Shown one piece after another: positions 8,458-18,042 of a DNA stretch of 64,000 nt (position 1 is its first letter; each line of letters starts with the position of its first letter). The notes beneath the pieces were generated by a model. It searched no databases and was not told where the DNA came from. It saw nothing but the letters and a program-made list of their open reading frames with translations. The stretch is taken from positions 32,970-96,969 of the forward strand of contig JADHXQ010000002.1 in assembly GCA_016782885.1 (NCBI GenBank), read 5' to 3'. The DNA is from Phycisphaerae bacterium. Its GTDB lineage: Bacteria > Planctomycetota > Phycisphaerae > SM23-33. The position numbers and the translations under genes are program-made.

Positions 8458-11391
8458 TTATGGTCCGGCGAATCCGGTATACAGGCCCCCGAAGTCTGTC
8501 GGGTAGTCCACGGGCCTGGCGCCGGGCATGTCAACTCGCGGATTGTCGTCGAGGGCTTTCTTCCCGGCCTGGAGTGCCTTGAGAATCGCCACGTACCTCG
8601 GGTCTGATTTGCTCTTGAAAGGGGCTTTAGCGTCGTCAGCAGCCATGCCTCCGGCGGATTTCGCCAGCGACGCGGTCAGCAGGCGGCTGGATTCGGGGCG
8701 GGTCAGGTTGACATCGGTGACGCCCATGCGGACTTTGACGCGCGCGGACTTGATTGCCGATCTGAGGCTTTTCATCCATGGACCGCTCCAGAGGTCTCGC
8801 GAGCCCGGCGTTCCCGGGCGGGTATTGTCGTACGTGGCGTAATAGGGGCAGTTGGCGTCGATCCAGGCGTAGATTATCCGGCGGTCGTTGTCCGCCATCT
8901 TTGTCATCTTCACCTTCTCGCCATGATCGCTTTCGATGAGCCTGGTGAGTTTGCTGACGTGCGAACCGGTTTCCATCGGCTTGAAGTTATCGGTCAGGCC
9001 CTGGTTGATGTAGATATAATGCACCTGCCTTGAGGCCAGCAGGTTGTCGTATGCCATGTTGAAATACTGTGTCTTGTCGCCCGAGAGGTCCATCTTGCCC
9101 GTGGGCGCCGCGCCGCTGTGACACTTTCCGCAGTACTTGTCGAGTACGGGCTGGACGTGTCTGGCGAAGCTGATCGGCTCGGGCTTGCCCCATGGCGGGG
9201 GTTTGATCTCCGAGGGGGCGCGCCTGAAGGCGATCCGCCTGGTGACCGGGGCGGTTACGTTTCTCGGTTCGTGGCATCCGATGCAGCTCTGGCGCTCGCC
9301 GGGCATGATCTGCGTGGTCGAGCCCATGCGAATGATCTCCTTACCGTCCGCATCGACGGCCTGGAAGTACAGTTCGCATCCGCTGGGGGCCTTGAAATGC
9401 GCCGACCCGTCGGCTTCGATTGGCACCGTACCGAAGCAGGTCTTGACGTAGTACGATGTGCGGGCGATTACCGGGTCGTGGTCGTACACCCGCCGCCCGC
9501 GCATGTTGCACCGCTTGGGGACCTGGGTCATGATGCGGATTTCCTTGACCGTTCCGCGCTTGATTCCCTTGTCGACCAGTCCGATGTTAACGTCCGAGAC
9601 GAAGAAGGTACCGTAATTTTCCTTCGAGGGCGGTATCGGGAGGATTATCTTCGGGACCTTGCGCGGCGCCAGCGGTACGGGATTGAAACACGAAATTTTT
9701 GGGTCCTCGCAGACCATCGTCCTGTTGCCTTTGGCGTCCAGCGCGTAGATTCGATACCGCCCCGGTCCGCCTCTTGCCGGTCCGCCGTACGCCGTCACGA
9801 ACAGGTCGCTCGTGACGGGCCAGGGGTCGCGGAACGCCCAATACCACTGCCTGTCGCCCGGTCCGCCGCCGGAGTGGACCTTCTTGCTCGGCCCGTAGAA
9901 GTATTCCGGCGTGATGTTCGTAATGGCAGCCGGGTTCTCCGTGCCCAGCGACCGGTCGATTATCCCGATCGCGCCAACGGGGTTTCCGTGATGCGGTCCG
10001 AGAGTAGCGAGTACCTTCTGCGTACCGGGGATCTGCTTGGCCTGCCAGATCGTGTTGGGGTTGGTGATCGTATTTCCGTAGAACAGTTGCACTCGCGTCC
10101 CGTCGGGGTTGACCGTCCAGAGGCTCTGGAGGGTGAACAGGCTCTTGTCGAGATACTCCCACCGCATGAACAGTATCGACCCGTCGTCCATCACGTAGGG
10201 CGACATGCCGGCCAGCGTGCTGAATTCGATCCGCCTGATATCGCTGCCGTCGGCGTTCATCGTGAACAAGGCTGAGGCGAGCCCCGGTTGGCACATCGAG
10301 TAGCTCTTGCCCCGCGTCGAGGTGAACGTTATCCGCCCGTCGGGCAGGTATACCGGGTGGACGTCGTGGAACCGCCCGGTGGTTATCTGCCTCAGACCGC
10401 TCCCGTCGACATTGATCTCGAATATGTGGAACGAATCGGGATTGCCCCGATACCCGAGTTTCTTGCCCTTGTCGGCGTCGGTCCTGTTGACCCGCATCCA
10501 CGAGAACAGCAGCTTCTTCGCGTCGTAGGACGGGCTCATGTCGTAGACCACCCCGTCGTCGCGGCGGAAGATCTCCTTTTGCCCTTTGTCGGGGCTGGAC
10601 GCATCGTATGTGTATATCCCGCCGCCGGCCCGGTAGACCCGCCAGCAGTAGATCGTTCCCACGCCGAACGGTTTGCCGAAGTGGTGGCGCTTGACGAATG
10701 CGAATGGCCCGCACCCTTTAACCGCCGCAGCCGCGTCGAAGTCGGAGGAGTTCTTCTCCGTTCCGTCGAGGCGTGCCGGCTTGGGAGCCGGAGCTCGCTT
10801 GACTGCGACAGGCTTGGGCTTGCTTTTGGGTTGGTCCGGGAGTTTCACCAGCGACACGTCGTCGTACCACGCCTGGCCGGTGGATTGGCCCCACCCGCCG
10901 AAGAGGCAGTTGATCTGGACCTTGGTCTCGTTGTTCGTTCTGAACACCCTCGATACTCGCGTCCAATCCTTCGTGCCCGTCACCGCCGGCGTTTCGGAGC
11001 CTTTCAGGGCCTGGATGTTGAACATGGCGCCCTTGGCGCCGCGGATGTCGCGGGTCTTGATCCATCCGGACAGTTCATAGCGCGTATTGGGCTCGAGCTT
11101 CACTATCGCGATCCACGCCGCGTCGGCGCCCTTGTCCGATCGGATCGAGACGCATCGTTTGCCTGTCCTGGCGGACTCTTCGACCCTCCACTGCACGCGG
11201 TCTTTCCCGCCCCAGGCCTGTGTTTTCCAACCGTGCGCGCCGTTGGCGGATTTGTCCTCGAAGGAGGCGTTCAGAAGGAGGTTTGCGGGCTTTTCGGCGC
11301 CCTTGGCGCGTGCCGCCTGAGATGAGACGAGTATCGCAAAAGTGATAACCGCCAGGGTCAGGGCTTTACGTGTGCAGGTGTGTATAGTCAT
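8458..11391 (-). CDS. Secreted dihaem HzsA-like protein with carbohydrate-binding and PD40 regions
   Basis: Exported protein of 977 residues. A Sec signal peptide (1-29, ending QAARA) precedes a jelly-roll carbohydrate-binding-like domain (about 35-185: NLLLNASFED ... GQAWYDDVSLVKL), a Pro/Lys linker, then a TolB/PD40-like beta-propeller (about 225-560) with repeated DGS and LP-DG-I turns. The C-terminal part has two c-type haem motifs, C703-IG-CH and C754-GK-CH. This arrangement matches planctomycetal proteins annotated as related to the hydrazine synthase alpha middle domain; that name reflects fold only and there is no sign of anammox genes here. A role in polysaccharide binding coupled to redox chemistry is plausible but unproven. 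Confidence 0.8.
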   Translation of the reverse strand: MTIHTCTRKALTLAVITFAILVSSQAARAKGAEKPANLLLNASFEDKSANGAHGWKTQAWGGKDRVQWRVEESARTGKRCVSIRSDKGADAAWIAIVKLEPNTRYELSGWIKTRDIRGAKGAMFNIQALKGSETPAVTGTKDWTRVSRVFRTNNETKVQINCLFGGWGQSTGQAWYDDVSLVKLPDQPKSKPKPVAVKRAPAPKPARLDGTEKNSSDFDAAAAVKGCGPFAFVKRHHFGKPFGVGTIYCWRVYRAGGGIYTYDASSPDKGQKEIFRRDDGVVYDMSPSYDAKKLLFSWMRVNRTDADKGKKLGYRGNPDSFHIFEINVDGSGLRQITTGRFHDVHPVYLPDGRITFTSTRGKSYSMCQPGLASALFTMNADGSDIRRIEFSTLAGMSPYVMDDGSILFMRWEYLDKSLFTLQSLWTVNPDGTRVQLFYGNTITNPNTIWQAKQIPGTQKVLATLGPHHGNPVGAIGIIDRSLGTENPAAITNITPEYFYGPSKKVHSGGGPGDRQWYWAFRDPWPVTSDLFVTAYGGPARGGPGRYRIYALDAKGNRTMVCEDPKISCFNPVPLAPRKVPKIILPIPPSKENYGTFFVSDVNIGLVDKGIKRGTVKEIRIMTQVPKRCNMRGRRVYDHDPVIARTSYYVKTCFGTVPIEADGSAHFKAPSGCELYFQAVDADGKEIIRMGSTTQIMPGERQSCIGCHEPRNVTAPVTRRIAFRRAPSEIKPPPWGKPEPISFARHVQPVLDKYCGKCHSGAAPTGKMDLSGDKTQYFNMAYDNLLASRQVHYIYINQGLTDNFKPMETGSHVSKLTRLIESDHGEKVKMTKMADNDRRIIYAWIDANCPYYATYDNTRPGTPGSRDLWSGPWMKSLRSAIKSARVKVRMGVTDVNLTRPESSRLLTASLAKSAGGMAADDAKAPFKSKSDPRYVAILKALQAGKKALDDNPRVDMPGARPVDYPTDFGGLYTGFAGP

Positions 11392-11530
11392 TCAGAAATA
11401 CTCCGCTTTATGCTGCCGCCAATTCTACTGCCTAACGGTTAGCGGCGGGCGGTATTACGAGGATTCACCCAGCCGGGACACCCCATAATACCATATTACC
11501 GCCGCCGCAGAAACCGGATTTGAAACAGGC

Positions 11531-11560
11531 TTGACTCCGCCGGGCCCCAGACGGGATACT
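11531..11560 (+). promoter_or_regulatory. Candidate promoter for the sulfatase-GH32 pair
   Basis: TTGACT (11531-11536) and GATACT (11555-11560) with an 18-bp spacer, about 50 nt before the sulfatase start. The 217-bp divergent intergenic region also has a near-palindrome CTAACGGTTAG at 11432-11442 and a 7-bp inverted repeat GGTATTA/TAATACC (11451 and 11486), possible operator sites. Confidence 0.5.
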
Positions 11561-11609
11561 CCCTCGAAGAGTCGCTTTTGAGTACCTGATGAAAGAAGGG
11601 AGCAGTTAT

Positions 11610-13079
11610 ATGAATACAAGTCGTCGAGAGTTTCTGAAAGTTATCGGGACCGGGGCGTGTCTCGCAATCGCGTCTCGAGCCTCGCGTGCCGCCGCCGTCG
11701 CGAAGAATCCCAATATTGTTCTGTGCATGGCCGACGATCAGGGATGGGGCGATATGGGATACTACAATCATCCCTTTGTCAAGACGCCTAACTTCGACGC
11801 GATGTCCAGGGTTTCCCTGCGACTGGACCGCTTCTACGCTGCGGCTCCGATCTGTTCGCCCACCCGGGCGAGCGTCCTGACCGGGCGACATCCGCACCGC
11901 TCGAACGTGCTGAGCCACGGGCTTTCCATGCGCCCCCAGGAGATCACCATTGCCGCCGCCCTCAAGACCGCGGGATACACGACGGGACATTTCGGCAAGT
12001 TCCACGTGGGCTCGATGCAGAAATCCAGCCCCGTTAATCCCGGGAAGTTCGGTTTTGACCGGTGGTTTTCCGCGCCCAACTTCTTCGACCAGGATTCGGT
12101 GATGAGCAGCAACGGCGTGGCCGTTGAATGTAAGGGCGAAAGCTCGCAGATCACCGTCGACGAGGCGATCAAGTTCATCACCCAACAGGCCAAGGCCGAC
12201 AAGCCGTTCCTGGCGGTGGTCTGGTTCGCAGCCCCGCACGATCCGCACGAGGCCAGCGCCGAGGATATGGCTCTGTACAAGGGCAAGCCCAAGGCCGGTT
12301 ACTATGCGGAGATCACGGCCATGGATCGGGCGTTCGGCAGGCTGCGCGGCGCGGTGCGGTCTCTGGGTATCGCCGACAATACCATTCTCTGGTACAACAG
12401 CGACAACGGCGGCCTGGTCGACGCCAGCAGCGGGGGGCGCGGCAGGAAGGGTTCGATTTTCGAAGGTGGTCTGCGCGTGCCGGCGATGATCGAATGGCCC
12501 GACCGCATCAGCAAACCGCGCACGAGCAAAGTTCCCTGCTTCACGTCCGATATTTTTCCGACTCTGCTGGAGCTTACCGGAACGAAGATTCCCCACAATC
12601 GCCCGCTGGACGGGATGAGCATTGCGGGTCTGATCGACGGCAAGATGACCTCGCGCAGCAAACCGATGGGCTTCTGGAGCCCTCTGGGCCGCGGTCGATC
12701 GACCTGGAGCCACAAGATTCTCGGCGCCTTGCTGAAAGCACAGAAGGAGGGCAAGGAAATCGGCGACGCCAGCCGCCTGGACATGGACGCAGGCGAGATA
12801 AAGAAGATATTTCCCGAAGACAAGTTCCCCGGCCAAGCCGCCTGGCTGGACTGGCCCTGGAAACTGCATCGCATGCAGGGTGGCGGAAGGAGCAGGAAGA
12901 AAGCCAAAGCACCCGCCCCCAGCGGCGTGAAGCTCGAACTGTACAATCTCGCCGAAGACCCCATGGAAGCGAAAAACCTGGCCGACCAAAACGCGGATCG
13001 GGTCAAGTCCATGCGCACCGCACTCGAAAAATGGCTGGCGTCGGTAGTTCGCAGCCTCAACGGAAAGGACTACAAGTAA
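11610..13079 (+). CDS. Tat-exported type I sulfatase
   Basis: Sulfate ester hydrolase of the alkaline-phosphatase superfamily, 489 residues. It begins with a twin-arginine signal (SRREFLK, residues 4-10, then a hydrophobic stretch and an alanine-rich cleavage region). Metal ligands include the ADDQGWGD segment (41-48) and NSDNGG further on. The formylglycine site is C82 in CSPTRASVLTGR, the classic C-x-P-x-R motif that must be oxidised by a maturase. The start at 11610 is chosen because AAGGGAG lies 6-7 nt upstream and it places the Tat motif correctly; ATG 11589 is in frame but lacks this. The natural substrate is probably a sulfated polysaccharide. The next gene is a GH32-type enzyme. Confidence 0.94.
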   Translation: MNTSRREFLKVIGTGACLAIASRASRAAAVAKNPNIVLCMADDQGWGDMGYYNHPFVKTPNFDAMSRVSLRLDRFYAAAPICSPTRASVLTGRHPHRSNVLSHGLSMRPQEITIAAALKTAGYTTGHFGKFHVGSMQKSSPVNPGKFGFDRWFSAPNFFDQDSVMSSNGVAVECKGESSQITVDEAIKFITQQAKADKPFLAVVWFAAPHDPHEASAEDMALYKGKPKAGYYAEITAMDRAFGRLRGAVRSLGIADNTILWYNSDNGGLVDASSGGRGRKGSIFEGGLRVPAMIEWPDRISKPRTSKVPCFTSDIFPTLLELTGTKIPHNRPLDGMSIAGLIDGKMTSRSKPMGFWSPLGRGRSTWSHKILGALLKAQKEGKEIGDASRLDMDAGEIKKIFPEDKFPGQAAWLDWPWKLHRMQGGGRSRKKAKAPAPSGVKLELYNLAEDPMEAKNLADQNADRVKSMRTALEKWLASVVRSLNGKDYK

Positions 13080-13123
13080 ATCTCGGATTAACGCATTAGA
13101 TGATACGAAGGACAGGTGTGCAA

Positions 13124-14818
13124 ATGAGACTGATTCAGCGTTTATTGATCGTGGTTATCGTCGCGGGCGTCTTTACCGGTTGCGGGACTGTTTCGGCGGT
13201 CGACAAAGCCCCGCCCAAACCGAAGAAGCCCGCCCCCGCCGCCAAATCCGCATCCACCGGCGCGCCTAGCAGGGCAATGATCGCCGACGCCAGGGCGCTT
13301 CGCAATAAGCTGCTGGCCGATCCGCACCGCCCGGGCTACCACTTCGTCACCCCCGAAGGCTTCTGCGGACCGTTCGACCCCAACGCCGCGATATTCTGGA
13401 AAGGGCGATACCACCTGATGTACATCATCCAGACCACCAGGGGACCGACAAGGGGACACACCTGGGGGCATGCCTCCAGCAGCGACCTGGTCCATTGGCG
13501 GCAGCACAAACCATCGCTCGTGCCTGACGAGGGCGACAAGGGCATATTCAGCGGAGGGATATTCCTCGACAAGAAAGGTGTGCCCACCATCACTTACTGG
13601 GGCCTGGGCCACCGCAAGACGCGAGGCGTTCGAGGCATCTGCCTGGCCAGCAGTACCGACAAGAACCTCGACAACTGGACCAAGAACCCAAAGAACCCGG
13701 TTATTGCCTCCACGGGATTCGGCTATGCGGCGCACAACGTCGGCAAACCCGGCGAGTCGATCTACGGGAGCGCCGACCCCTCGGCGATCTGGATCAAAGA
13801 CGGGAAATACTACATCCTGACGGGCAATCTCCTGGTCCTTAACGAATTCGGCAGGAAAGGCAAGCAAGCCAAACACCTCGGCGACACGCTGTATCTCCTG
13901 AGTTCCGACGACATGATCAACTGGAAGTACATGCATCCGTTCTACAAGTCCGACCGCAAGTGGACCAGGGCCGATGAAGACAACATGTGCCCCGAGTTCT
14001 TCCCCCTGCCCGCCAAGGCGGAGGGCGGCGCCGACAGCGGGCGTCACATGATACTCTGCATCAGCCACAACCTCGGCTGCAGGTACTACATAGGCAAGTA
14101 CGCCAACGACCGCTTCACCCCTGAACTCCACGAGCGGATGACCTGGGCCGACCAGATGTTCTTCGCCCCGGAAACCTTCGCCGACGCCAACGGCCGGCGG
14201 ATCATGTGGGCATGGATATTCGACGGACGCAGCCACAAGACCGCAAGGGCAAACGGCTGGTCGGGCACTATGAGCCTTCCTCGCGTGCTGTGGCTCGGAA
14301 AAGACAATACGCTGAGGATGAGGCCGGCGAAAGAACTGGCGACTTTGCGATACAACGCAAAGAAACTCGCCGGCGCGAGCGTCAAAGCCGATTCCGAGCA
14401 GGCCCTCAAGGGCGTCTCGGGAGACAGCATCGAAATATCGCTGGATATCACCGGCGGGAGCGCCAAGCAGTTTGGCGTGAAGGTATGCTGCTCGCCCGAC
14501 GGTAAGGAACAGACGCTTGTCTACTACGACGCGGTAGACAAGAAGCTCAAGGTGGACACGCGGAAGTCATCACTGGGCGAAGGCCCCAAGAAAATCGAAG
14601 CGGCCCCCTTCGAGCTGAAAGCCAACGAGCCGCTCAAGCTGCGCATCTTCGTGGACAAGTCGGTAGTGGAAGTATTCGCCAACGACCGCCAGGCAATCGC
14701 CCGAAGAATCTACCCGACCGACAAGAAAAGCACAGCAGTAAAACTCTTCGCAAAAGGCGGAGCTATCAAAACCTCAAGCATACAAGCCTGGGACATGATG
14801 CCCTCAAACCAGCATTGA
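13124..14818 (+). CDS. GH32-type fructan hydrolase lipoprotein
   Basis: Five-bladed propeller glycosidase of family GH32 with a C-terminal beta-sandwich, 564 residues. The signal peptide ends in a lipobox-like FTGC (C20), so it is probably membrane-anchored. The nucleophile block is F-DPN-AA (D85), diverged from the usual WMNDPNG. WGHASSSDLVHW and SADPSAIW correspond to later GH32 blocks, and MCPEFFPL to the E-C acid/base block. The C-terminal domain has the hallmark LRIFVDKSVVEVFAN. Start ATG 13124 is preferred over 13100 because it begins the signal peptide directly. Substrate could be levan, inulin or another fructoside. It stops 4 bp before the convergent metallophosphoesterase. Confidence 0.85.
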   Translation: MRLIQRLLIVVIVAGVFTGCGTVSAVDKAPPKPKKPAPAAKSASTGAPSRAMIADARALRNKLLADPHRPGYHFVTPEGFCGPFDPNAAIFWKGRYHLMYIIQTTRGPTRGHTWGHASSSDLVHWRQHKPSLVPDEGDKGIFSGGIFLDKKGVPTITYWGLGHRKTRGVRGICLASSTDKNLDNWTKNPKNPVIASTGFGYAAHNVGKPGESIYGSADPSAIWIKDGKYYILTGNLLVLNEFGRKGKQAKHLGDTLYLLSSDDMINWKYMHPFYKSDRKWTRADEDNMCPEFFPLPAKAEGGADSGRHMILCISHNLGCRYYIGKYANDRFTPELHERMTWADQMFFAPETFADANGRRIMWAWIFDGRSHKTARANGWSGTMSLPRVLWLGKDNTLRMRPAKELATLRYNAKKLAGASVKADSEQALKGVSGDSIEISLDITGGSAKQFGVKVCCSPDGKEQTLVYYDAVDKKLKVDTRKSSLGEGPKKIEAAPFELKANEPLKLRIFVDKSVVEVFANDRQAIARRIYPTDKKSTAVKLFAKGGAIKTSSIQAWDMMPSNQH

Positions 14819-14822
14819 GCGA

Positions 14823-15881
14823 TTATTTCTTCCTTGCGGCGATCTTTCTGTCCAGCAGGAATTTCCAGCCCCACTGTCCGTCCCATGTATGGGTCACGGT
14901 CCGGTCGGCGTTACGGACTTTCTTGACGTTCACTTTGTAGCGGTACGCCGCCCGGAGACGGTTGCCTTCGATCTGGATGATAAAGAACCCGGACGTCGTA
15001 TGCCCGTCGTTGATGCACGTCCACTTCTTCGTCTCGCCCTCGGGCGCCCAATACCGCAGCCCCGTGCCCGTGTGCCCGTAAAGGTACAGGACGATATTGT
15101 ACTTTTTGGCGGTGTTGTATGCGGCCTTCCAGTCGTTTTTATGCCACCAGTTCGTGTCAAAGCCGCAGTGGGCCATGAGCACCACCGGTCGGCCGCTGTC
15201 GCCGACGCACCTGGCCAGGTCCCGCTTGAGGAAGCCCAACGCCCCCTGTGGATCGTGCCACACTCGGTTGTAGCGCACCTTTGCGTTCTGCTTGTCGGCG
15301 GGGTAGATGCCCAGGCTGACAAAATGCACGTCGTCCCAGTCCCAGGAGTAGTGCAGACCGTTGTCCGAGAGGTTCGCCAGCCAGCCTTTGCGTTTGCGGA
15401 TGGCGTTGCGCTTCTTCAACTCGGCCTGGAAGTTGAGGGGGCTTTTCTTGCTCTTGCCGATCGGCGGACCATCGTGGTTGCCCCAGGTTTCGTACACGCG
15501 GAACTTCAGCATGCCGTCCGCAGCGTCCAGGCCGAAATGGGCGATGAACGCCTTGAACTGCTCGGCGGTGTAGTCCTTGTCGCCGACGACCTTGTCACCG
15601 TCGTCGATGCAGTCGCCCAGAAGGACCACGCCGCGCGGGGCGTTGATCTTGTCGCCGCCGAGTTTCTCGGGCCATCGCTTGCCTGCGATACGGTTGATCT
15701 CTTCGATCGTCTCGCTGTTGTACTTGTTCCAACCTTTGGATTCGAACGCCTTGAAGTGGCTGTCGGAGGTGGAAATAAACGTAACGTCGCGCCCCTTGGG
15801 GATTGCTGGCGTCATGTCCGGAGCCTGAACGCAAGAGCACGACAGGCACGCCGCCAGCGCTAGTGTCAGCAGTTTCTTCAT
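14823..15881 (-). CDS. Exported calcineurin-like metallophosphoesterase
   Basis: Metallophosphoesterase of 352 residues with a Sec signal and a cysteine-rich cleavage region (LSCSC), probably a lipoprotein. Metal-binding blocks are in order: D40-SH, GDCIDDGD, GNHD (in YETWGNHDGP), AHCGFD and YGHTGTG. The C-terminal region has beta-rich sequence (SGFFIIQIEGNRLRAAYR). Substrate is unknown; such planctomycetal proteins often sit with sulfatases and glycosidases. It follows the TIM-barrel isomerase gene by 28 bp on the same strand, so they are likely co-transcribed. No clear Shine-Dalgarno is visible. Confidence 0.85.
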   Translation of the reverse strand: MKKLLTLALAACLSCSCVQAPDMTPAIPKGRDVTFISTSDSHFKAFESKGWNKYNSETIEEINRIAGKRWPEKLGGDKINAPRGVVLLGDCIDDGDKVVGDKDYTAEQFKAFIAHFGLDAADGMLKFRVYETWGNHDGPPIGKSKKSPLNFQAELKKRNAIRKRKGWLANLSDNGLHYSWDWDDVHFVSLGIYPADKQNAKVRYNRVWHDPQGALGFLKRDLARCVGDSGRPVVLMAHCGFDTNWWHKNDWKAAYNTAKKYNIVLYLYGHTGTGLRYWAPEGETKKWTCINDGHTTSGFFIIQIEGNRLRAAYRYKVNVKKVRNADRTVTHTWDGQWGWKFLLDRKIAARKK

Positions 15882-15909
15882 AAGGAATGTTGCGAAGGTC
15901 CGCGGCGTT

Positions 15910-16821
15910 CTATGCCAGCGCCTTCTTGCAGAATTCGAGACATTTCGCTACTTCTTTGACGGCGTCCGAACCCTTGGGGACCGGGTATTCCAGTTCGATG
16001 TCGGCGGGGAAGGGGGCCTTGATCTTCTTCATGTATTGCAGTATTTCCGCGATGGCGCTGTCGCCCTTGCCGAAGGGCATGTTGGCTGCACCGTTGGTCT
16101 TGAACTTGCGGTCTTTCACGTGCAGGCTGATAATCTTACCGGGATACTTTTTCATTATCGACAGCGCTGATTCGTTATTGCGCGCCGCGTAATGGCCGAT
16201 GTCGAGATTCATGGCGACGTACTTGTTCTTCTTGAACCAGTCGACGTCATAGGTTGTTGGCGTCAACTGCGTGTGATTGTGCATTCCGATCAAGACCTGG
16301 TGTTTCTTGGCCAGCGCCGCGGTATGTTCGGCCGCGCCGCCCGATATTTCGCGAGTGATGCCTTTGGCGCCGAGTGCTTTGGCGGCTTTGAAGTAGTATT
16401 CCATTTCCGCCTCCGGCATCTTCCCATTGCCGATACTGCCGAACTTGACGATGTGGATATTCACGCCCGCGTCGTTGTACTGCTTGCGGATGGCTTCAAA
16501 CTTGTCCATCGAAACCGACAGGCGCCACTTTCCGATCTCCCCTCGCTTGCGGGGCGCCCCGGCGAGCGCCTCGGGGATGTTGCCCATCAGTTCGATCGAG
16601 CTGATTCCGCTTTGCGTAATGTGTTTCAGCATGTCAGTGGCCGGGCCTCGCATGCTGCGATAACTGTAGGTTATCACACCGATCTGAACGCCGCCGAATA
16701 CCGAGTTTGGTTTGACGGGCGCCTTGGCGGAGGCGACTTTCGGCATCATCGACACCGCAGCCGCAGCCGCCGCGCCGCCAAGAAGTGTTCTTCGCGACAG
16801 GTTAACGTTCAGGTTGTTCAT
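15910..16821 (-). CDS. Tat-exported sugar phosphate isomerase/epimerase-like protein
   Basis: Xylose-isomerase-like TIM barrel of 303 residues with a twin-arginine leader (SRRTLLGGAAAAAA near residue 9). The pattern of metal ligands expected of this superfamily is visible: SSIELMG early, GMHNHTQL, MNLDIGHYAARN, SLHVKDRK and DIELEYPV near the end. Start ATG 16821 is chosen because it sets the Tat motif near the N-terminus and has GAGAG upstream; a longer frame to 16932 has no supporting signal. Export by Tat suggests it folds with its metal in the cytoplasm. The substrate is unknown, probably a sugar released by neighbouring enzymes. Confidence 0.87.
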   Translation of the reverse strand: MNNLNVNLSRRTLLGGAAAAAAVSMMPKVASAKAPVKPNSVFGGVQIGVITYSYRSMRGPATDMLKHITQSGISSIELMGNIPEALAGAPRKRGEIGKWRLSVSMDKFEAIRKQYNDAGVNIHIVKFGSIGNGKMPEAEMEYYFKAAKALGAKGITREISGGAAEHTAALAKKHQVLIGMHNHTQLTPTTYDVDWFKKNKYVAMNLDIGHYAARNNESALSIMKKYPGKIISLHVKDRKFKTNGAANMPFGKGDSAIAEILQYMKKIKAPFPADIELEYPVPKGSDAVKEVAKCLEFCKKALA

Positions 16822-16910
16822 GGTTTCTCTCACAGTCGGTAATTCTATGGTAGTTTTCGCCCTGCGACCGTCGCGGGGCTTTGCAGTGATCGTACCATGT
16901 TGGCTCGCGC

Positions 16911-16942
16911 AAAAACAGCCCGCGGATCGCAATCCGCGGGCT
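16911..16942 (-). terminator. Intrinsic terminator of the ALDH-FIST operon
   Basis: Perfect 11-bp stem AGCCCGCGGAT / ATCCGCGGGCT (16917-16927 and 16932-16942) with a 4-nt loop. Read on the minus strand it is followed by G and five T residues (16915-16911). It lies 41 bp after the stop of the second FIST gene. Confidence 0.9.
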
Positions 16943-16982
16943 GAGGTGTTCGAACGTCGTTTAAGCGGTTGTTCTTCGACCG

Positions 16983-18005
16983 CTATTTGTTAATCAGTGC
17001 GCAGGCGGAGATGTGGTATCCCACGCCCGCCGAGGGCTGTCCGCATGCCTTGGGGCCCATCTCGCCGCTTCCGTAGAAACCGATGAGCGGCATCTTCGTG
17101 CCGACTACGGCCTGCATTACTTTCAGTTCTTCGGGGCGGTCCTTGCCCATCTTGCCGCGCCTTCCGCCACAGTCGAACGCGAAGACCAGCGCGGTGTGCT
17201 TGAGGTTCTCGCCGACTGCGTCCTTGAACGCCTGACCGGCCGCCGCGACGATCGGGTTGGCGTGGACGTCGGCGGGGCCTTTGTTCAGTGTCGAGCAGCC
17301 GACCAGGAAGTCGCCGGTGATCAGGATCCCGATGTTCTTGCCCTTGCCCGCGATCTTGCCCTTGCAGTAGGTTGTTCCGCCCATCGCCGCTCCGCCTACT
17401 ACAGGAATCTTCTCGCCGATAACGCCGGAGATGCCTTTGACGACCTTGTTGTTTGACGGTACGTGGCAGTCGCCGATCAGCACGACCACTTTGCCGCTGG
17501 CCTTGACTTCCGAGGCCTTCTTGAGGCCTTCGCCGATCATCTTTCCGCACTCGGACAGGTCCTTCTTACCGCACATGACGGGCGTTACGGCGATATCTCC
17601 ACCGATGGCCAGAACCGAAACTGTTCCGGCGTTGCCTTCTTCGGTGATAGTGTTGTATCCGGCGCACCCGTATACGAGGCTCGCGTCAAATACGGACGTT
17701 ACGCCTTCGAGCGCCTTGGCCTGGTCGAACTTTTTGGCCATTCCAAAGACCAGCACGAGCTTGGGCTTGCACTTTCCGATGTTCTTTTTGGCTTTGGTCG
17801 CCGCTTCGACGCCGGCTTTCTGGGCGTCTTCAAGCGCCGAATATCCGGTGCCCGCGGTTATTGCGTGTGCGTGCTTGGCGCCGGCTTTGCCTGCTGCGCC
17901 GCACGAGCCGCAGTTGGATTCCGCCGGCTGGACCGCCGTCATCACTACTGCCACTGCCAGCAGGCATGCCACGCATCCGGTAAATACAATTTTGCTCAAC
18001 TTCAT
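16983..18005 (-). CDS. Exported FIST-domain protein (copy 1)
   Basis: FIST (F-box and intracellular signal transduction) protein, 340 residues with a Sec signal peptide (1-29) followed by a Cys/Gly patch (NCGSCGAAG). The FIST N half has VYGCAGYNT and the FIST C half has VFAFDCGGRRG and the typical PLIGFYGSGEMGP. Family members are usually cytoplasmic ligand-sensing modules on kinases, so an exported stand-alone version is unusual. RBS AAAGGACAG precedes ATG 18005. It lies 37 bp after the second FIST gene. Ligand and partner are unknown. Confidence 0.85.
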   Translation of the reverse strand: MKLSKIVFTGCVACLLAVAVVMTAVQPAESNCGSCGAAGKAGAKHAHAITAGTGYSALEDAQKAGVEAATKAKKNIGKCKPKLVLVFGMAKKFDQAKALEGVTSVFDASLVYGCAGYNTITEEGNAGTVSVLAIGGDIAVTPVMCGKKDLSECGKMIGEGLKKASEVKASGKVVVLIGDCHVPSNNKVVKGISGVIGEKIPVVGGAAMGGTTYCKGKIAGKGKNIGILITGDFLVGCSTLNKGPADVHANPIVAAAGQAFKDAVGENLKHTALVFAFDCGGRRGKMGKDRPEELKVMQAVVGTKMPLIGFYGSGEMGPKACGQPSAGVGYHISACALINK

Positions 18006-18042
18006 GATACTGTCCTTTCAAAAACGATTGTTAGAGCCGGCG

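Noticed and set aside
9118..11325. Two plus-strand open frames opposite the dihaem protein
   Set aside because: Antisense shadows caused by high GC; Arg/Pro/Val-rich with no domain.
8458..11391. Hydrazine synthase, i.e. an anammox organism
   Set aside because: Only a partial fold and haem resemblance; no hzsB/C, hdh or related genes in the window.
11496..12989. Long minus-strand open frame across the sulfatase
   Set aside because: Low-complexity shadow with no motif; the plus-strand sulfatase is complete.
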